A stretch of 64,000 nucleotides of DNA from Paroceanicella profunda (GCF_005887635.2 NZ_CP040818.1:2572501-2636500), one strand, 5' to 3'; counted from the first letter of the stretch, positions 1 to 8,448 are shown. The notes: a model not told the origin generated them from the sequence alone. Program-made: numbers and translations.

Positions 1-2
1 CG

Positions 3-1175
3 CAGGGGCAGAACGCGGTGGCGGAGTTCATCCCCGTGGCGCGCATCGCCGACATGCTGCTGAACCCCGGCGGCAGCTTCACCTACAACGGCGGCACCTA
101 CACCTACCCGGACATCCGCCTCGTGTGGTGGGCGGGCGGCAACCCGTTTCACCACCATCAGGACCTCACCCGCCTGCAGCGCGCCTTCGAGAAGCCGGAG
201 ACGATCGTCGTCAACGAGCAGTTCTGGACGGCGGCGGCCCGGCGCGCCGACATCGTGCTGCCGGCCACCACGGCGATGGAGCGCGACGACCTCGGCTTCG
301 GCACGCTGGAAGGGCACTACGCCTACATGAAGGCCATCGTGCCCCCGGTGGGCGAGGCGCGCGACGATTACGAGATCTTCCGTGGCATTGCCCGGGAACT
401 GGGCCTGGAGGAGGCCTTCACCGAGGGCCGCGAGGCGGAGGACTGGCTGCGCCATTTCCATGACCGGACCCGGCAGTCCTGGGCCGAGCACGGCATCGAG
501 GTGCCGGATTACGAGACCTTCCGGGAGCAGGGGCTGGTGGACCTGGGGCCGAAGGCCCGTGCCCGGGTGATGCTGAAGGACTTCCGCGAGAACCCGGCCG
601 CCCACCCGCTGCCCACGCCCTCCGGGCGCATCGAGATCTATTCCGAGCGGGTGGCCTCCTTCGGGCTGGCCGATTGCAAGGGCCACCCGAGCTGGTTCCC
701 GCCGGAGGAATGGCTGGGCGCGGCGGCGGCGGCGCGCTTCCCGCTGCACCTCGTCTCCGACCAGCCCGAACGCCGGCTGCACTCGCAGCTTGACCCGAGC
801 CCCTGGAGCCGGGCGAACAAGATCGGCGGCCGCGAGCCGGTGCTGATGCACCCCGAGGACGCCGCCGCGCGCGGCCTATCGGACGGCGACACGGTGGAAC
901 TGTTCAACGACCGCGGCCGCTGCCTTGCGGGCCTGCGGGTGACGGAGACGGTGATGCGGGGCGTCGCCCGCCTCTCCACCGGCGGCTGGTACGACCCGGA
1001 TCCGGACAGCGGCACCGAGCGGCACGGCAACCCGAATGCGCTCACCGCCGACCGCCCGGCCTCCGGCCTCAGCCAGGGCTGCGCGGCCCACAGCTGCCTG
1101 ATCGACATCCGCCCCGCGACCCTGACCCCGGAGCCGCGCCCCTTCGTGCTGCCCGAGGGCGCGACCGGCGGCTGA
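3..1175 (+). CDS. Molybdopterin-dependent oxidoreductase, DMSO reductase family (3' part only)
   Basis: The reading frame is open from the first complete codon, so the gene begins outside the window; the GTG at 18 is only an internal valine. The visible 390 or so residues hold the end of the molybdopterin-binding domain (GGNPFHHHQD, then VNEQFWTAAARRADIVLPAT and AMERDD) and the C-terminal dinucleotide-binding domain from about residue 240 (LVSDQPERRLHSQLD, LMHPEDAAARGLSDGD, LSTGGWYDPD, HGNPNALTADR, SGLSQGC). These motifs match the biotin sulfoxide/TMAO/DMSO reductase branch, which reduces S- or N-oxides using bis-MGD. Substrate and cellular location cannot be decided because the N-terminus is missing. 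The gene ends eight bases before a long hairpin. The Moco genes at 59.7-63 kb would serve it. Confidence 0.85.
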   Translation, partial: QGQNAVAEFIPVARIADMLLNPGGSFTYNGGTYTYPDIRLVWWAGGNPFHHHQDLTRLQRAFEKPETIVVNEQFWTAAARRADIVLPATTAMERDDLGFGTLEGHYAYMKAIVPPVGEARDDYEIFRGIARELGLEEAFTEGREAEDWLRHFHDRTRQSWAEHGIEVPDYETFREQGLVDLGPKARARVMLKDFRENPAAHPLPTPSGRIEIYSERVASFGLADCKGHPSWFPPEEWLGAAAAARFPLHLVSDQPERRLHSQLDPSPWSRANKIGGREPVLMHPEDAAARGLSDGDTVELFNDRGRCLAGLRVTETVMRGVARLSTGGWYDPDPDSGTERHGNPNALTADRPASGLSQGCAAHSCLIDIRPATLTPEPRPFVLPEGATGG

Positions 1176-1182
1176 CCGCGAA

Positions 1183-1234
1183 ACGCCCGCCGCGCCGAGG
1201 AGGGCCTTCCGGCCCTCCGCAGCTTGGCGGGCGT
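1183..1234 (-). repeat. Palindromic intergenic element, copy A
   Basis: Read on the minus strand, the outer arms ACGCCCGCC and GGCGGGCGT pair over 9 bp. Inside them lie the conserved strings AAGCTGC and TCGGCGC, and the centre is an 8-bp stem GGAGGGCC/GGCCCTCC with loop GGAA. The same architecture recurs at 1484-1532 and 27085-27131 with compensating changes. It starts 8 bp after the oxidoreductase stop codon, so it could also stabilise or end that transcript. No T-run follows it. Confidence 0.8.
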
Positions 1235-1483
1235 GGCGAAGGCCTCTCCGGGCCTCCGCCGGCGCGGGCGGTGAGCGGGGGCTCTGCCGTTGATCGGGTT
1301 CTCCTGCTGCGAGCGCGCAAAAGCGCATGCCCCGGGGCTGCATGCTCAGGGCGTGAAGATCGTTCTTCGGGGTCAGGTCGTTTCCGCACCCTCCGGGCCC
1401 GCGCTACCCCGGACATCTCGCCTCGGTCCCGGCATCCTGTGGCGACGGTGACGCGCAGGGCGAAGGACCACCGGTCCTTTGCC

Positions 1484-1532
1484 ACGCCTGCCGAGCTGCG
1501 GGGACCGGAGGTCCCCTCGGCGAGGCAGGCGT
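1484..1532 (+). repeat. Palindromic intergenic element, copy B
   Basis: Outer arms ACGCCTGCC (1484-1492) and GGCAGGCGT (1524-1532) pair over 9 bp. The conserved inner strings are GAGCTGC and TCGGCGA, and the central stem is GGGGACC/GGTCCCC with loop GGA. Relative to copies A and C, one C-G pair of the outer stem is T-A, changed on both sides. The right arm runs straight into the 15-bp tandem array. A separate small hairpin, AAGGACC/GGTCCTT, lies just upstream at 1463-1479. Confidence 0.8.
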
Positions 1533-1650
1533 CCCACCGGCAGGCGTCCCACCGGCAGGTGTCCCACCGGCAGGTGTCCCACCGGCAGGTGTCCCACCGG
1601 CAGGTGTCCCACCGGCAGGTGTCCCACCGGCAGGTGTCCCACCGGCAGGC
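1531..1650. repeat. Tandem array, eight 15-bp units
   Basis: Eight head-to-tail copies of GTCCCACCGGCAGGY, differing only at the last base (C or T), end one base before the pqqE stop codon. Written in another phase the unit is GGCAGGYGT plus CCCACC, so it contains the right arm of the adjoining palindromic element. Because 15 is a multiple of 3, several frames stay open through it, but there is no sign of coding. The remainder of the 1176-1651 gap holds copies A and B and nothing else recognised. Confidence 0.95.
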
Positions 1651-1651
1651 G

Positions 1652-2773
1652 TCAGGCGGGGTTGGTGCGATACACGAGGGAGGCGCCGGTTTGGGCGGCG
1701 TCGGCTTCCGCTTCGGCCACGAGGCGGGCGTGCAGGGGGGATTTCACGCAGACCGGGTCGGTCGCCGCGGGGTCTCCGGCGATGGCCATCGCCTGGCAGC
1801 GGCAGCCGCCGAAGTCGATGCCCTTGCGGTCGCAGGAGCGGCAGGGCTCCTGCATCCAGTCGAAGCCGCGGAAGGCGTTGAAGGCCGGGCCGTCGCGCCA
1901 TATCTCGCCGAGGTGCCGCGCGGGGGCACGCTCGAACGCCAGCCCGGGGATGGTGTGGGCGGCGTGGCAGGGCATTACCCGGCCGTCGGGCAGCACGTTC
2001 AGCCCGGTGGAGGCCCAACCGCCCATGCAGGGCTTGGGGTAGTCGGCGTGGTGGTCGGCGGTGACATAGTCGATCACCAGCGTGCCGCGCAGCCGGGCGC
2101 GGGCCTCGCGCACGATGCGGCTCGCCTCGCGGGCCTGGGCGCGGGTGGGCATCAGCGCCGCGCGGTTGCGCGCCGCCCAGCCGTGGAACTGCACCGTGGC
2201 CACTTCCAGCCGCCGCGCGCCCATGGCGAGGGCAAGCTCGATGGTCTCCGGCAGCCGGTCCAGGTTCAGCTTGTGCATCACCGCGTTGAGGGTGAGGGGG
2301 ATGCCGCGCGCGCCGATCCAGCCCGCCACCGCCATCTTGCGCTCGAACCCGCCGCGGTAGCCGCCGATGTGATCGGCCATCGCCGCGTCCACACCCTGGA
2401 GGGAGAGCTGCACATGCTCCAGCCCCGCGGCCTCCAGCGCGTCGAGCCGCTTTTCGGTGAGGCCGATGCCGGAGGTGATGAGGTTGGTGTAGAGGTCCAC
2501 CGCATGGGCGGAGGCGACGATCTCCTCCAGGTCGCGGCGTGAGGCGGGCTCGCCGCCGGAAAGATGGACCTGCAGCACGCCGATCTCCGCCGCCTGGGCG
2601 AAGACATCCGCCCAGGCGGCAGCCGACAGTTCGGTGTCACGCCGGGTCATCTCCAGCGGGTTGGAACAATAGGGGCAGGAGAGCGCGCAGCGATGCGTGA
2701 GCTCGGCGAGCATGGCCATCGGCGGGTGCACGGCCACGGCGCGGGCGGTGTCGGGGCGGGTCTGCTCGGTCAT
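1652..2773 (-). CDS. pqqE: PQQ biosynthesis radical SAM enzyme PqqE (PqqA peptide cyclase)
   Basis: PqqE is the radical SAM enzyme that forms the first carbon-carbon crosslink between the conserved Glu and Tyr of the PqqA peptide while PqqD holds it. The 373-residue product has the SAM-cluster motif C29-x3-C33-x2-C36 (THRCALSCPYCSN), the following LSGGEP motif, and a C-terminal SPASM cysteine cluster (CMGGW, MPCHAAH, CRSCDRKGIDFGGCRC) for auxiliary iron-sulfur clusters. Length is normal for the family. Its ATG overlaps the pqqD stop by 4 nt, so translation is probably coupled. It is the last gene of the operon and is followed at once by the 15-bp tandem array. Confidence 0.97.
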   Translation of the reverse strand: MTEQTRPDTARAVAVHPPMAMLAELTHRCALSCPYCSNPLEMTRRDTELSAAAWADVFAQAAEIGVLQVHLSGGEPASRRDLEEIVASAHAVDLYTNLITSGIGLTEKRLDALEAAGLEHVQLSLQGVDAAMADHIGGYRGGFERKMAVAGWIGARGIPLTLNAVMHKLNLDRLPETIELALAMGARRLEVATVQFHGWAARNRAALMPTRAQAREASRIVREARARLRGTLVIDYVTADHHADYPKPCMGGWASTGLNVLPDGRVMPCHAAHTIPGLAFERAPARHLGEIWRDGPAFNAFRGFDWMQEPCRSCDRKGIDFGGCRCQAMAIAGDPAATDPVCVKSPLHARLVAEAEADAAQTGASLVYRTNPA

Positions 2774-3069
2774 GCGGCCTCCGCCATGCGGCGCTCGATG
2801 AGCGAGACGAGGAAGCTGCGCGCGTCGCCGGCGATCTGCTCGGCCGGGGCGTTGTAGCGCGCCGCCAGCCGGGTGACGATCTCCGCGAAACTGCTGGTGC
2901 CGTCCAGCTCCGCCAGGATCGCGGCACCCACGGCATCGAGCTTCAGCGCCCGCTCGGGCGCGAGCAGAACGTCCATGCCGCGCACGGAATCATGCTTCAC
3001 CCGCACGCCGCGCAGCAGGCGCGGGCAGGCGTGGTCGGGCAGCACGGTGCTGGCGGCGGGGTCGCTCAT
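2770..3069 (-). CDS. pqqD: PQQ biosynthesis peptide chaperone PqqD
   Basis: PqqD is a small RiPP-recognition protein that binds PqqA and presents it to PqqE. The 99-residue product has the family pattern: LLRGVRVKHDSVRGMDVLLAPER, in which the strands lie, then a helical part with LDAVGAAILAELDGTSSFAEIV and the C-terminal FLVSLIERR. It overlaps pqqC upstream and pqqE downstream by 4 nt each, which fits the need for PqqD and PqqE to be made together. It is a separate gene here, not fused to pqqC or pqqE as in some organisms. Confidence 0.95.
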   Translation of the reverse strand: MSDPAASTVLPDHACPRLLRGVRVKHDSVRGMDVLLAPERALKLDAVGAAILAELDGTSSFAEIVTRLAARYNAPAEQIAGDARSFLVSLIERRMAEAA

Positions 3070-3827
3070 GCCGCCGCCCGGTCCAGCAGGCCCTCGCCCG
3101 GGCGCCAGGCGCCGGGCGGGATTCGCCCCTCCACATAGGCGCCCCAGAGCGCGTCGAGCTGGGTCCAGAGCACGTCGGTCTTGAAGGTGAGCGCGGCGGC
3201 GGCGGCGTCCTGGCGCTCGGCGGTGTCCGCGTGGTCCAGCACCCAGGCGAGGCCGAAGGCCACGTCGTCCGGCGCCTCGGTGAGCCGCTTGCGGAAATAG
3301 GACAGCGCGGCGTCATCTGCGAAGGCGTAGTGCTTCAGCAGGCCCTCGATCCGGTCCGCGTGGATCTTGGGCGCGAAGAGCTCGGTGAGCGAGGAGGCCA
3401 CGGCCTCCAGCAGGCTCATCTCCCGCACGAAGCGCACATAGCCGTCCACCGCGAAACGGGTGCCGGCCAGCACACCGTCGCTGGTGGCGACATAGTCGGG
3501 GTCCAGCCCCACGGCGCGGGCGAGCTTCAGCCAGCGGGCGATGCCGCCCTCGCCGGCCTCCGAGCCGTCGTGGTCCTCCATGCGCTTGCGCCAGGCGCGG
3601 CGCAGGGCGGGGTCATCCACCCGGCTCATGAAGGCGGCGTCCTTCATCGGGATGCGCGACTGGTAGTAGTAGCGGTTGATCACCCAGGCGCGCACCTCGT
3701 CGGGCGTGCAGTCCCCGCCGTGCAGGCGGGCGTGGAACGGGTGCCTGTCATGGTAGCGCTCCGCGCCGATGGCGCGCAGGCGGGCCTCGAAATCCTCGCG
3801 GCTCTGCGGGGGGCGGGCAGGGGTCAT
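3066..3827 (-). CDS. pqqC: Pyrroloquinoline-quinone synthase PqqC
   Basis: PqqC is the cofactorless oxidase that closes the ring and carries out the final eight-electron oxidation giving PQQ. The 253-residue protein shows the family's N-terminal RYHDRHPFHARLHGG and VINRYYYQSRIPMKDA segments, then the IHADRIEGLLKHYAF and YFRKRLTEAP helices that line the active site. The start ATG overlaps the pqqB stop by 4 nt. An alternative start a few codons downstream cannot be excluded, because the first 9 residues are not conserved. Confidence 0.96.
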   Translation of the reverse strand: MTPARPPQSREDFEARLRAIGAERYHDRHPFHARLHGGDCTPDEVRAWVINRYYYQSRIPMKDAAFMSRVDDPALRRAWRKRMEDHDGSEAGEGGIARWLKLARAVGLDPDYVATSDGVLAGTRFAVDGYVRFVREMSLLEAVASSLTELFAPKIHADRIEGLLKHYAFADDAALSYFRKRLTEAPDDVAFGLAWVLDHADTAERQDAAAAALTFKTDVLWTQLDALWGAYVEGRIPPGAWRPGEGLLDRAAA

Positions 3828-4729
3828 AGCGTGATCTCCATTCCATCCTGGCCGATGGTCCAGCCCGCCGCCTCGGCCGCGCGGCGCTCGGCCGATCCGG
3901 GCACGAGCACCGGGTTGGAATTGTTCATGTGCACGAAGATGCGGCGGCCGATATCCATTCCCGCCAGCGCGGCGATGGAGCCCGAGGGGCCGTTCATCGA
4001 CATGTGGCCCATGCGGGCGCCGGTCTTCACGCCCAGCCCGAGGCGGATCATCTCGTCATCCTCCCAGAGCGTGCCGTCGAAGAACACCGCGTCCGCGCCC
4101 TGCAGCCGCGCGGCAAGCGTGGGGGTGACCCGGGCGCAGCCGGGCACGTAGAGCAGGCGTGCCCCGGCGGCGGAGAGTTCCACACCCACGGTCTGCTCCC
4201 CCTCCATGTCGGTGACGAGGCCGGCCCCGTCTCCCTCCAGGTAGAGCGGCACCTTCCCGGGCGCGGCGAAAAGCGTGGCGGAGAGGCCGGAAACCGGCTC
4301 GATGCTCTCGCCCAGCGCCACGGGCGCGCGGGTGACGACGGCAGGGTCCAGCGCGCCGAAGATCGGGTTCGCCGCCAGCACCTCCGCGATTCCGCCGGTC
4401 ATGTAGAGGGTGAAGGGCTGCTTCTCCCGCAAGGTCAGCAGGCCGGCGACATGGTCGATGTCGCCGTTGGTGAGCATTACGGACTTCAGCGGCACATCGC
4501 GCAGGGCGGTGGGGTGCAGCGCAGGGCTCGCCGCAAGCTGCCGGCCGATGTCGGGCGATGCGTTGAGCACCAGCCAGTCCTCCCCGTTCGCGGTCACCGC
4601 AAGTGAGGATTGCGTCTGCGGCGGGATTTCGCCCCGCCGCGCTGCGTTGCAATTGGCACAGCCACAATTCCATTGTGGCAGCCCGCCTCCGGCGGCGGCG
4701 CCCAACACGACAGCGCGCAGTCTGGTCAT
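3824..4729 (-). CDS. pqqB: PQQ biosynthesis protein PqqB, metallo-beta-lactamase fold
   Basis: PqqB hydroxylates the tyrosine portion of the processed PqqA-derived Glu-Tyr intermediate. The 301-residue product begins with LGAAAGGGLPQWNCGCANC, whose CxCxxC cysteines bind a structural zinc, and carries LTNGDIDHVAGLL, in which an aspartate and histidine belong to the catalytic metal site. Length is typical. It starts 30 bp after pqqA and overlaps pqqC by 4 nt. Confidence 0.96.
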   Translation of the reverse strand: MTRLRAVVLGAAAGGGLPQWNCGCANCNAARRGEIPPQTQSSLAVTANGEDWLVLNASPDIGRQLAASPALHPTALRDVPLKSVMLTNGDIDHVAGLLTLREKQPFTLYMTGGIAEVLAANPIFGALDPAVVTRAPVALGESIEPVSGLSATLFAAPGKVPLYLEGDGAGLVTDMEGEQTVGVELSAAGARLLYVPGCARVTPTLAARLQGADAVFFDGTLWEDDEMIRLGLGVKTGARMGHMSMNGPSGSIAALAGMDIGRRIFVHMNNSNPVLVPGSAERRAAEAAGWTIGQDGMEITL

Positions 4730-4759
4730 CTCGTCTCCACGCTGTCGGGTCTCATGCGA

Positions 4760-4855
4760 TCAGAAAAGGTCCCGATCGTCTTCCTCAGCGGGGAAATACA
4801 TGTTGATTTCCATGCCGCAGGTCACTTCTTCGAGCTTCGGTGCAGTCCAGGCCAT
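4760..4855 (-). CDS. pqqA: PQQ precursor peptide PqqA
   Basis: PqqA is the ribosomally made peptide whose Glu and Tyr side chains become PQQ. This 31-residue frame starts MAWTAPKLEEVTC and holds the required E-x3-Y motif as E16 and Y20 (EINMY). A purine-rich site GGAGAA lies about 7 nt before the ATG. It is first in the pqqABCDE operon and is separated from pqqB by 30 bp, where partial termination or processing commonly keeps pqqA message in excess. The acidic tail after Y20 (PAEEDDRD) is longer than in the classic 23-24 residue peptides. Confidence 0.95.
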   Translation of the reverse strand: MAWTAPKLEEVTCGMEINMYFPAEEDDRDLF

Positions 4856-4999
4856 TTCGGTTCTCCGTTTGATGAGAGGTGTCCTGCCGTGCCAGCCAGG
4901 GAGCTCCGTACCCGCCATCCGGCGGAGCGGAGCCCGATCCGAGCCATCCCGACACCCATCAGAAATAGGCACCCGCGACATAATGTCAAAGAGAAATCC

Positions 5000-5027
5000 A
5001 TAATAAAAACATAAGGAAAGCCCGCAA
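5000..5027 (-). promoter_or_regulatory. Candidate promoter of the pqq operon
   Basis: On the minus strand TTGCGG (5027-5022) is separated by 16 bp from TATTAT (5005-5000), about 145 bp before the pqqA start, inside a locally AT-rich patch. A second -35-like TTGACA (4989-4984) lies closer, but the best -10 after it (TATTTC) is weak. Assigned by pattern only. Confidence 0.35.
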
Positions 5028-5094
5028 CAGAAAATGTTGTCACGGTAAATTGTACCTTGGTCGCAAGACCGTAAAGCGGCGGACGGCGCTGCCC

Positions 5095-5460
5095 TCAGTC
5101 GGGGCGCGCGCCGGCAATCAGCGCGTCCACGGTTTCCGAGGGCCGGCACAGTTTCGTACCGTGCGGCCCGGTGACCAGGGGGCGGTTGATCAGGATCGGA
5201 TGCGCGAGCATCGCATCGATGATCCGGGCGTCGGTGACATCCGGGGCGTCGAGCCCGCGCTCGCGCCAGTCCGTGCCCTTCTCGCGCAGCGCGGCGCGGG
5301 GGGTGAGCCCGGCCTCCGCGATCAGGCGCAGGAGGGTCTCACGGTCCGGCGGCGTGTCGAGATAGGCGATGACCTCGGGCTCCAGCCCCGCCGCGCGCAG
5401 TTTCGCGAGCACGTTGCGGGAAGTGCCGCAGGCGGGATTGTGATAGATCTTCCAGGTCAT
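5095..5460 (-). CDS. arsC: Arsenate reductase ArsC, glutaredoxin-dependent
   Basis: ArsC reduces arsenate to arsenite using glutathione and glutaredoxin in the cytoplasm. The 121-residue product matches the plasmid/E. coli type closely: IYHNPACGTSRN with the catalytic Cys11, YLDTPP, then HPILINRPLV and the arginine of GTKLCRPSE that helps bind the oxyanion. It is shorter than E. coli ArsC because the tail after the last helix is missing. The start at 5460 was preferred to an ATG six codons upstream, which would overlap the preceding gene. No arsR, arsB or acr3 is nearby, so a general thiol role (Spx/YffB-like) remains possible. Confidence 0.85.
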   Translation of the reverse strand: MTWKIYHNPACGTSRNVLAKLRAAGLEPEVIAYLDTPPDRETLLRLIAEAGLTPRAALREKGTDWRERGLDAPDVTDARIIDAMLAHPILINRPLVTGPHGTKLCRPSETVDALIAGARPD

Positions 5461-5467
5461 CGGAGCC

Positions 5468-6898
5468 TCACGCGTCATGGGCGGCCGGGCGCGGCTGAAG
5501 AGCCGGGCGCACGTCCTCGGGGATGGGGCAGGCATAGGGCTCGCGGGCGAGATGATCGCGGTGCGCCTTCTTCGCGCGGGCCAGCAGAACGGCGTCGGAG
5601 AACAGCATCTCAGCGGTGTGCGCCATGATCTTCGCCACATGCACCATGCCCTTGTGCGCCGCCGGCGACTTTCCCTGCGCGGTGATCTGCCAGGAATGGC
5701 CGGGGGTGCCGATGGCATGGGTGGCCGCATGGGCCTGCACGGTAGGCACGGCCCAGGAGACATCGGCCACGTCGGTGGAGCCGACCATCTTCACGCCGCG
5801 CGCGTCCAGCGGCACCACCCAGGTGCACAGGGGGGCATCCTGCGAGGGTACGCCATTCGCGGCATAGTCGTTCGCGATGTCGTCCGGCTCCAGCGTGGCC
5901 TGGATGCGGCGCGCGTAGTCGCGGTCCGCGGCGTCGAAGGGCACCGGCCCGAGCGCTTCCATGGCCGCCTGCATCGCCTCCTCCAGCGGGCGGTTGCCGA
6001 GCATGTTGGAAACGGCGGAGATCACCTGCATCTCCACGCTGGTGCCGGTCATCAGCGCGGCGCCGCGCGCAATGTCGCGCACCCGCTCGTTCAGCGCCAT
6101 CATGCCGCGCAGCGAGGTGGAGCGGATGGCATAGCGCACCCTGGCGCGGGCCTGCACCACGTTGGGCGCGGTGCCGCCGGCGTCAAGATAGGCGTAGTGG
6201 ATGCGGCTGTCGGCAGGCACGTGCTCGCGCAGGTAGTTCACCCCGACGGACATCAGCTCCACCGCGTCGAGCGCGCTGCGCCCCAGGTGCGGGCTGGCGG
6301 CGGCATGGGCGGCGCGGCCCGTGAAGCTGAAGTCGATCCGGGTGTTGGCAAGGCTCTCGGCCTCCGCCACCCGGGTCATCGAGGCGGGGTGCCAGGTGAT
6401 GGCGGCATCCACGTCGTCGAAGACGCCGTCGCGCACCATGAAGGCCTTGGCGGCACCGCCCTCCTCGGCCGGGCAGCCGATGTAGCGCACGCGGCCGGGG
6501 GTGCCGGTCTCCGCCAGCCAGTCCTTCAGCGCGGTGGCGGCGAGCAGGGCGGCGGAGCCGAGCAGGTTGTGGCCGCAGCCGTGGCCGGGGCCGTCGGCTT
6601 CCAGAGGCTCCGGCCGGTCGAGCCCGGCGACCTGGGAGAGGCCGGGCAGGGCGTCATACTCGCCCAGGATGGCGATGACCGGGCCGCCCTCACCGGCTTC
6701 GCCCATCACTGCGGTGGGCAGGCCGGCGACCTCCCGCGTGACCCGGAAGCCGCAGGCCTCCAGCATGTCGGTGTGTTCGGCACAGGAGCGGTACTCGGCG
6801 TACAGCAGCTCGGGCATGCCCCAGACGCGATCGCTCAGCGCGATGAATTCGGCGCGATGCGCATCGACATGCTCCCAGACCGCCTCGGTGTTCTGCAT
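5468..6898 (-). CDS. M20-family amidohydrolase, AbgB-like
   Basis: A 476-residue zinc-dependent amidase of the M20D group, closest by motif to the B subunit of p-aminobenzoyl-glutamate hydrolase. Visible metal-site motifs are GEYDALPGLSQVAG, GHGCGHNLLG and CPAEEGGAAKA, followed by TWHPAS; the lid domain insert (GRAAHAAASPHLGRSALDAVEL) starts near residue 205. The start at 6898 follows a GAGGAG ribosome site by 7 nt; a longer in-frame start 14 codons upstream is less likely. It sits 7 bp before arsC on the same strand and may share a message. No AbgA or AbgT partner is present, so the substrate (an N-acyl or aminobenzoyl amino acid) is inferred. Confidence 0.8.
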   Translation of the reverse strand: MQNTEAVWEHVDAHRAEFIALSDRVWGMPELLYAEYRSCAEHTDMLEACGFRVTREVAGLPTAVMGEAGEGGPVIAILGEYDALPGLSQVAGLDRPEPLEADGPGHGCGHNLLGSAALLAATALKDWLAETGTPGRVRYIGCPAEEGGAAKAFMVRDGVFDDVDAAITWHPASMTRVAEAESLANTRIDFSFTGRAAHAAASPHLGRSALDAVELMSVGVNYLREHVPADSRIHYAYLDAGGTAPNVVQARARVRYAIRSTSLRGMMALNERVRDIARGAALMTGTSVEMQVISAVSNMLGNRPLEEAMQAAMEALGPVPFDAADRDYARRIQATLEPDDIANDYAANGVPSQDAPLCTWVVPLDARGVKMVGSTDVADVSWAVPTVQAHAATHAIGTPGHSWQITAQGKSPAAHKGMVHVAKIMAHTAEMLFSDAVLLARAKKAHRDHLAREPYACPIPEDVRPALQPRPAAHDA

Positions 6899-7065
6899 GG
6901 CCCGCTCCTCGTGCCGTGTTGAGTGATGTCGCGGCCCCATCGGGCCATTGGTCGCAGACTGGCACTGCCGGGGCGCAGATTCCAGTGCGATTCCAACCTG
7001 CCGGCAGGAAACGGGGGCGGCCGGGCGTGCCGGCTGCCCCCGCGGTGTCGGCTCTCCGCTGCGTC

Positions 7066-8448
7066 TCAGTAGGGGATGAAGACGGCGCCCGAGGCTTCCA
7101 GCCCGTTGCGGCTTTCCGGGGTGGAGAGGGTGCTGTCCAGCCGGCGGAAGATGTCCTGCGCCGGGATGCGGCGGCCGGAGTTGAGCAGGGCATAGGCCTT
7201 CAGCGTCTCCAGATCGCGCCGGGTTCCGCCCATCAGCCGCTCATAGGCATCGAGATAGCTCACGGCCACCGCGTATTCCTCGCCCTCGTAGGCCCGGAAG
7301 GCGCGCTGTTCGATGATGCTGGCCTCGATCTGGCGGCGCTGCTCGTCGGAGAAATCCGCCGTGGAGGCGACCTGCGAGGCTTCCTCGGCCATGTTCATCT
7401 TGAGATAGGCCAGCGCGATGCCGAAGCGCACGTCGCGGGCCTGGTCCGCGGGAATGCCCTGGGTGAGGGCGTCCTCGAACCCGACCAGCGCCTCGGTGGG
7501 CCGGTCCATGTTGTAGAGGCACCAGGCGCGCTGCGCGCGTATCTCCGCCGTGGCCGGGGTCATGCTCTCGGCCACGCAGGTGCTCCAGTCGCCGGCCTGG
7601 GCCGCCGAGGTGATGGCGGATGCGGCCGCGGCCGAGGCGGCCGCCGCGCGGCTGGCCCGGGTCTGCGCCGCCGACTGGCGGGGCGAGGCGGCGGCGCTGC
7701 GCGCGGTGCTGGCGGTGTCGCTGCCGGCGGGGAACTTCCGGCCGGCCATCAGGCGCTCCAGCAGGGCGTCCAGCTCTTCCTTGTCATCGGGGTACTTGCG
7801 CGTCGCGTCGGCGAACAGGCCGCGCAGCTGCGCCTCGGTGGTATAGGCGTTGGCCTTTTCCAGCGTGGGGATGGCGAGGTCGGAATCCGAGCAGGTGTCG
7901 ATCACCCCGCGCCACACGGCAACGGCCTCGCCGACCCGCTTCAGCTCGCCGTAGGCGTCCCCCAGCAGCCAGGCGTTGTTCACCCGTTCGCAGCTCACGA
8001 TCGCCGGCGTGGCGGTCGCGACGCTCACCACACCGCTGTAGTTCGCGGCGTTGTAGGCGCGGGTGATCTCCTGCTGGGCCTCGGCGACGGCGACCGCCTG
8101 GACCAGATCGTCCGGCGGGGTCCAGTCCGGGTAGTTCTCGTGCAGGCTGTCGAGCTGGGCCCGGGCCCGCTGAACCTGCCCGGAGCCGAGCAGGTCCCAC
8201 ACGGCGCCGGCGTTCGGGCCGCCGGTGAACAGGCTGTCCATGTCGGTGGGCGGCGCCCAGCCGGGATATTTTTCCTGCAGCCGGCGGATCTCGGCCTGGA
8301 CCGCGTCGGTATCGGACTGGCGATAGTAGTATCGCAGCGCCTCGAGCTCGCGGTCAGGCACCTGGACGGCGCTCTGCGCCAGGAGGGTGCTGCCGGCGCT
8401 GGCAACCAGCGCCAGCGCGAGGAGGGCGGTTTTCAGACTGGAACGCAT
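7066..8448 (-). CDS. Secreted TPR-like protein at the end of the cellulose operon
   Basis: The 460-residue protein opens with a signal peptide (MRSSLKTALLALALVASAGS, likely cut near AQS-AVQ), so it should be periplasmic. The rest is helical with repeated tetratricopeptide-like stretches: ELEALRYYYRQSDTDAVQ, ERVNNAWLLGDAYGELKRVG, LDALLERLMAGRKFP, LYNMDRPTEALVGFEDAL and FGIALAYLKMNMAEEAS. A low-complexity Ala/Ser linker near residues 220-260 divides two halves. Its start overlaps the bcsZ stop region by 16 nt, placing it in the bcs operon. BcsC supplies TPR domains plus an outer-membrane barrel in enterobacteria; this protein has only the TPR part, so a scaffold role in cellulose export is inferred. 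No closer family is recognised. Confidence 0.7.
   Translation of the reverse strand: MRSSLKTALLALALVASAGSTLLAQSAVQVPDRELEALRYYYRQSDTDAVQAEIRRLQEKYPGWAPPTDMDSLFTGGPNAGAVWDLLGSGQVQRARAQLDSLHENYPDWTPPDDLVQAVAVAEAQQEITRAYNAANYSGVVSVATATPAIVSCERVNNAWLLGDAYGELKRVGEAVAVWRGVIDTCSDSDLAIPTLEKANAYTTEAQLRGLFADATRKYPDDKEELDALLERLMAGRKFPAGSDTASTARSAAASPRQSAAQTRASRAAAASAAAASAITSAAQAGDWSTCVAESMTPATAEIRAQRAWCLYNMDRPTEALVGFEDALTQGIPADQARDVRFGIALAYLKMNMAEEASQVASTADFSDEQRRQIEASIIEQRAFRAYEGEEYAVAVSYLDAYERLMGGTRRDLETLKAYALLNSGRRIPAQDIFRRLDSTLSTPESRNGLEASGAVFIPY

Noticed and set aside
4822..5043. Short minus-strand open frame in the pqqA leader (73 codons)
   Set aside because: It overlaps the pqqA start out of frame, has no recognisable product, and covers the promoter region.
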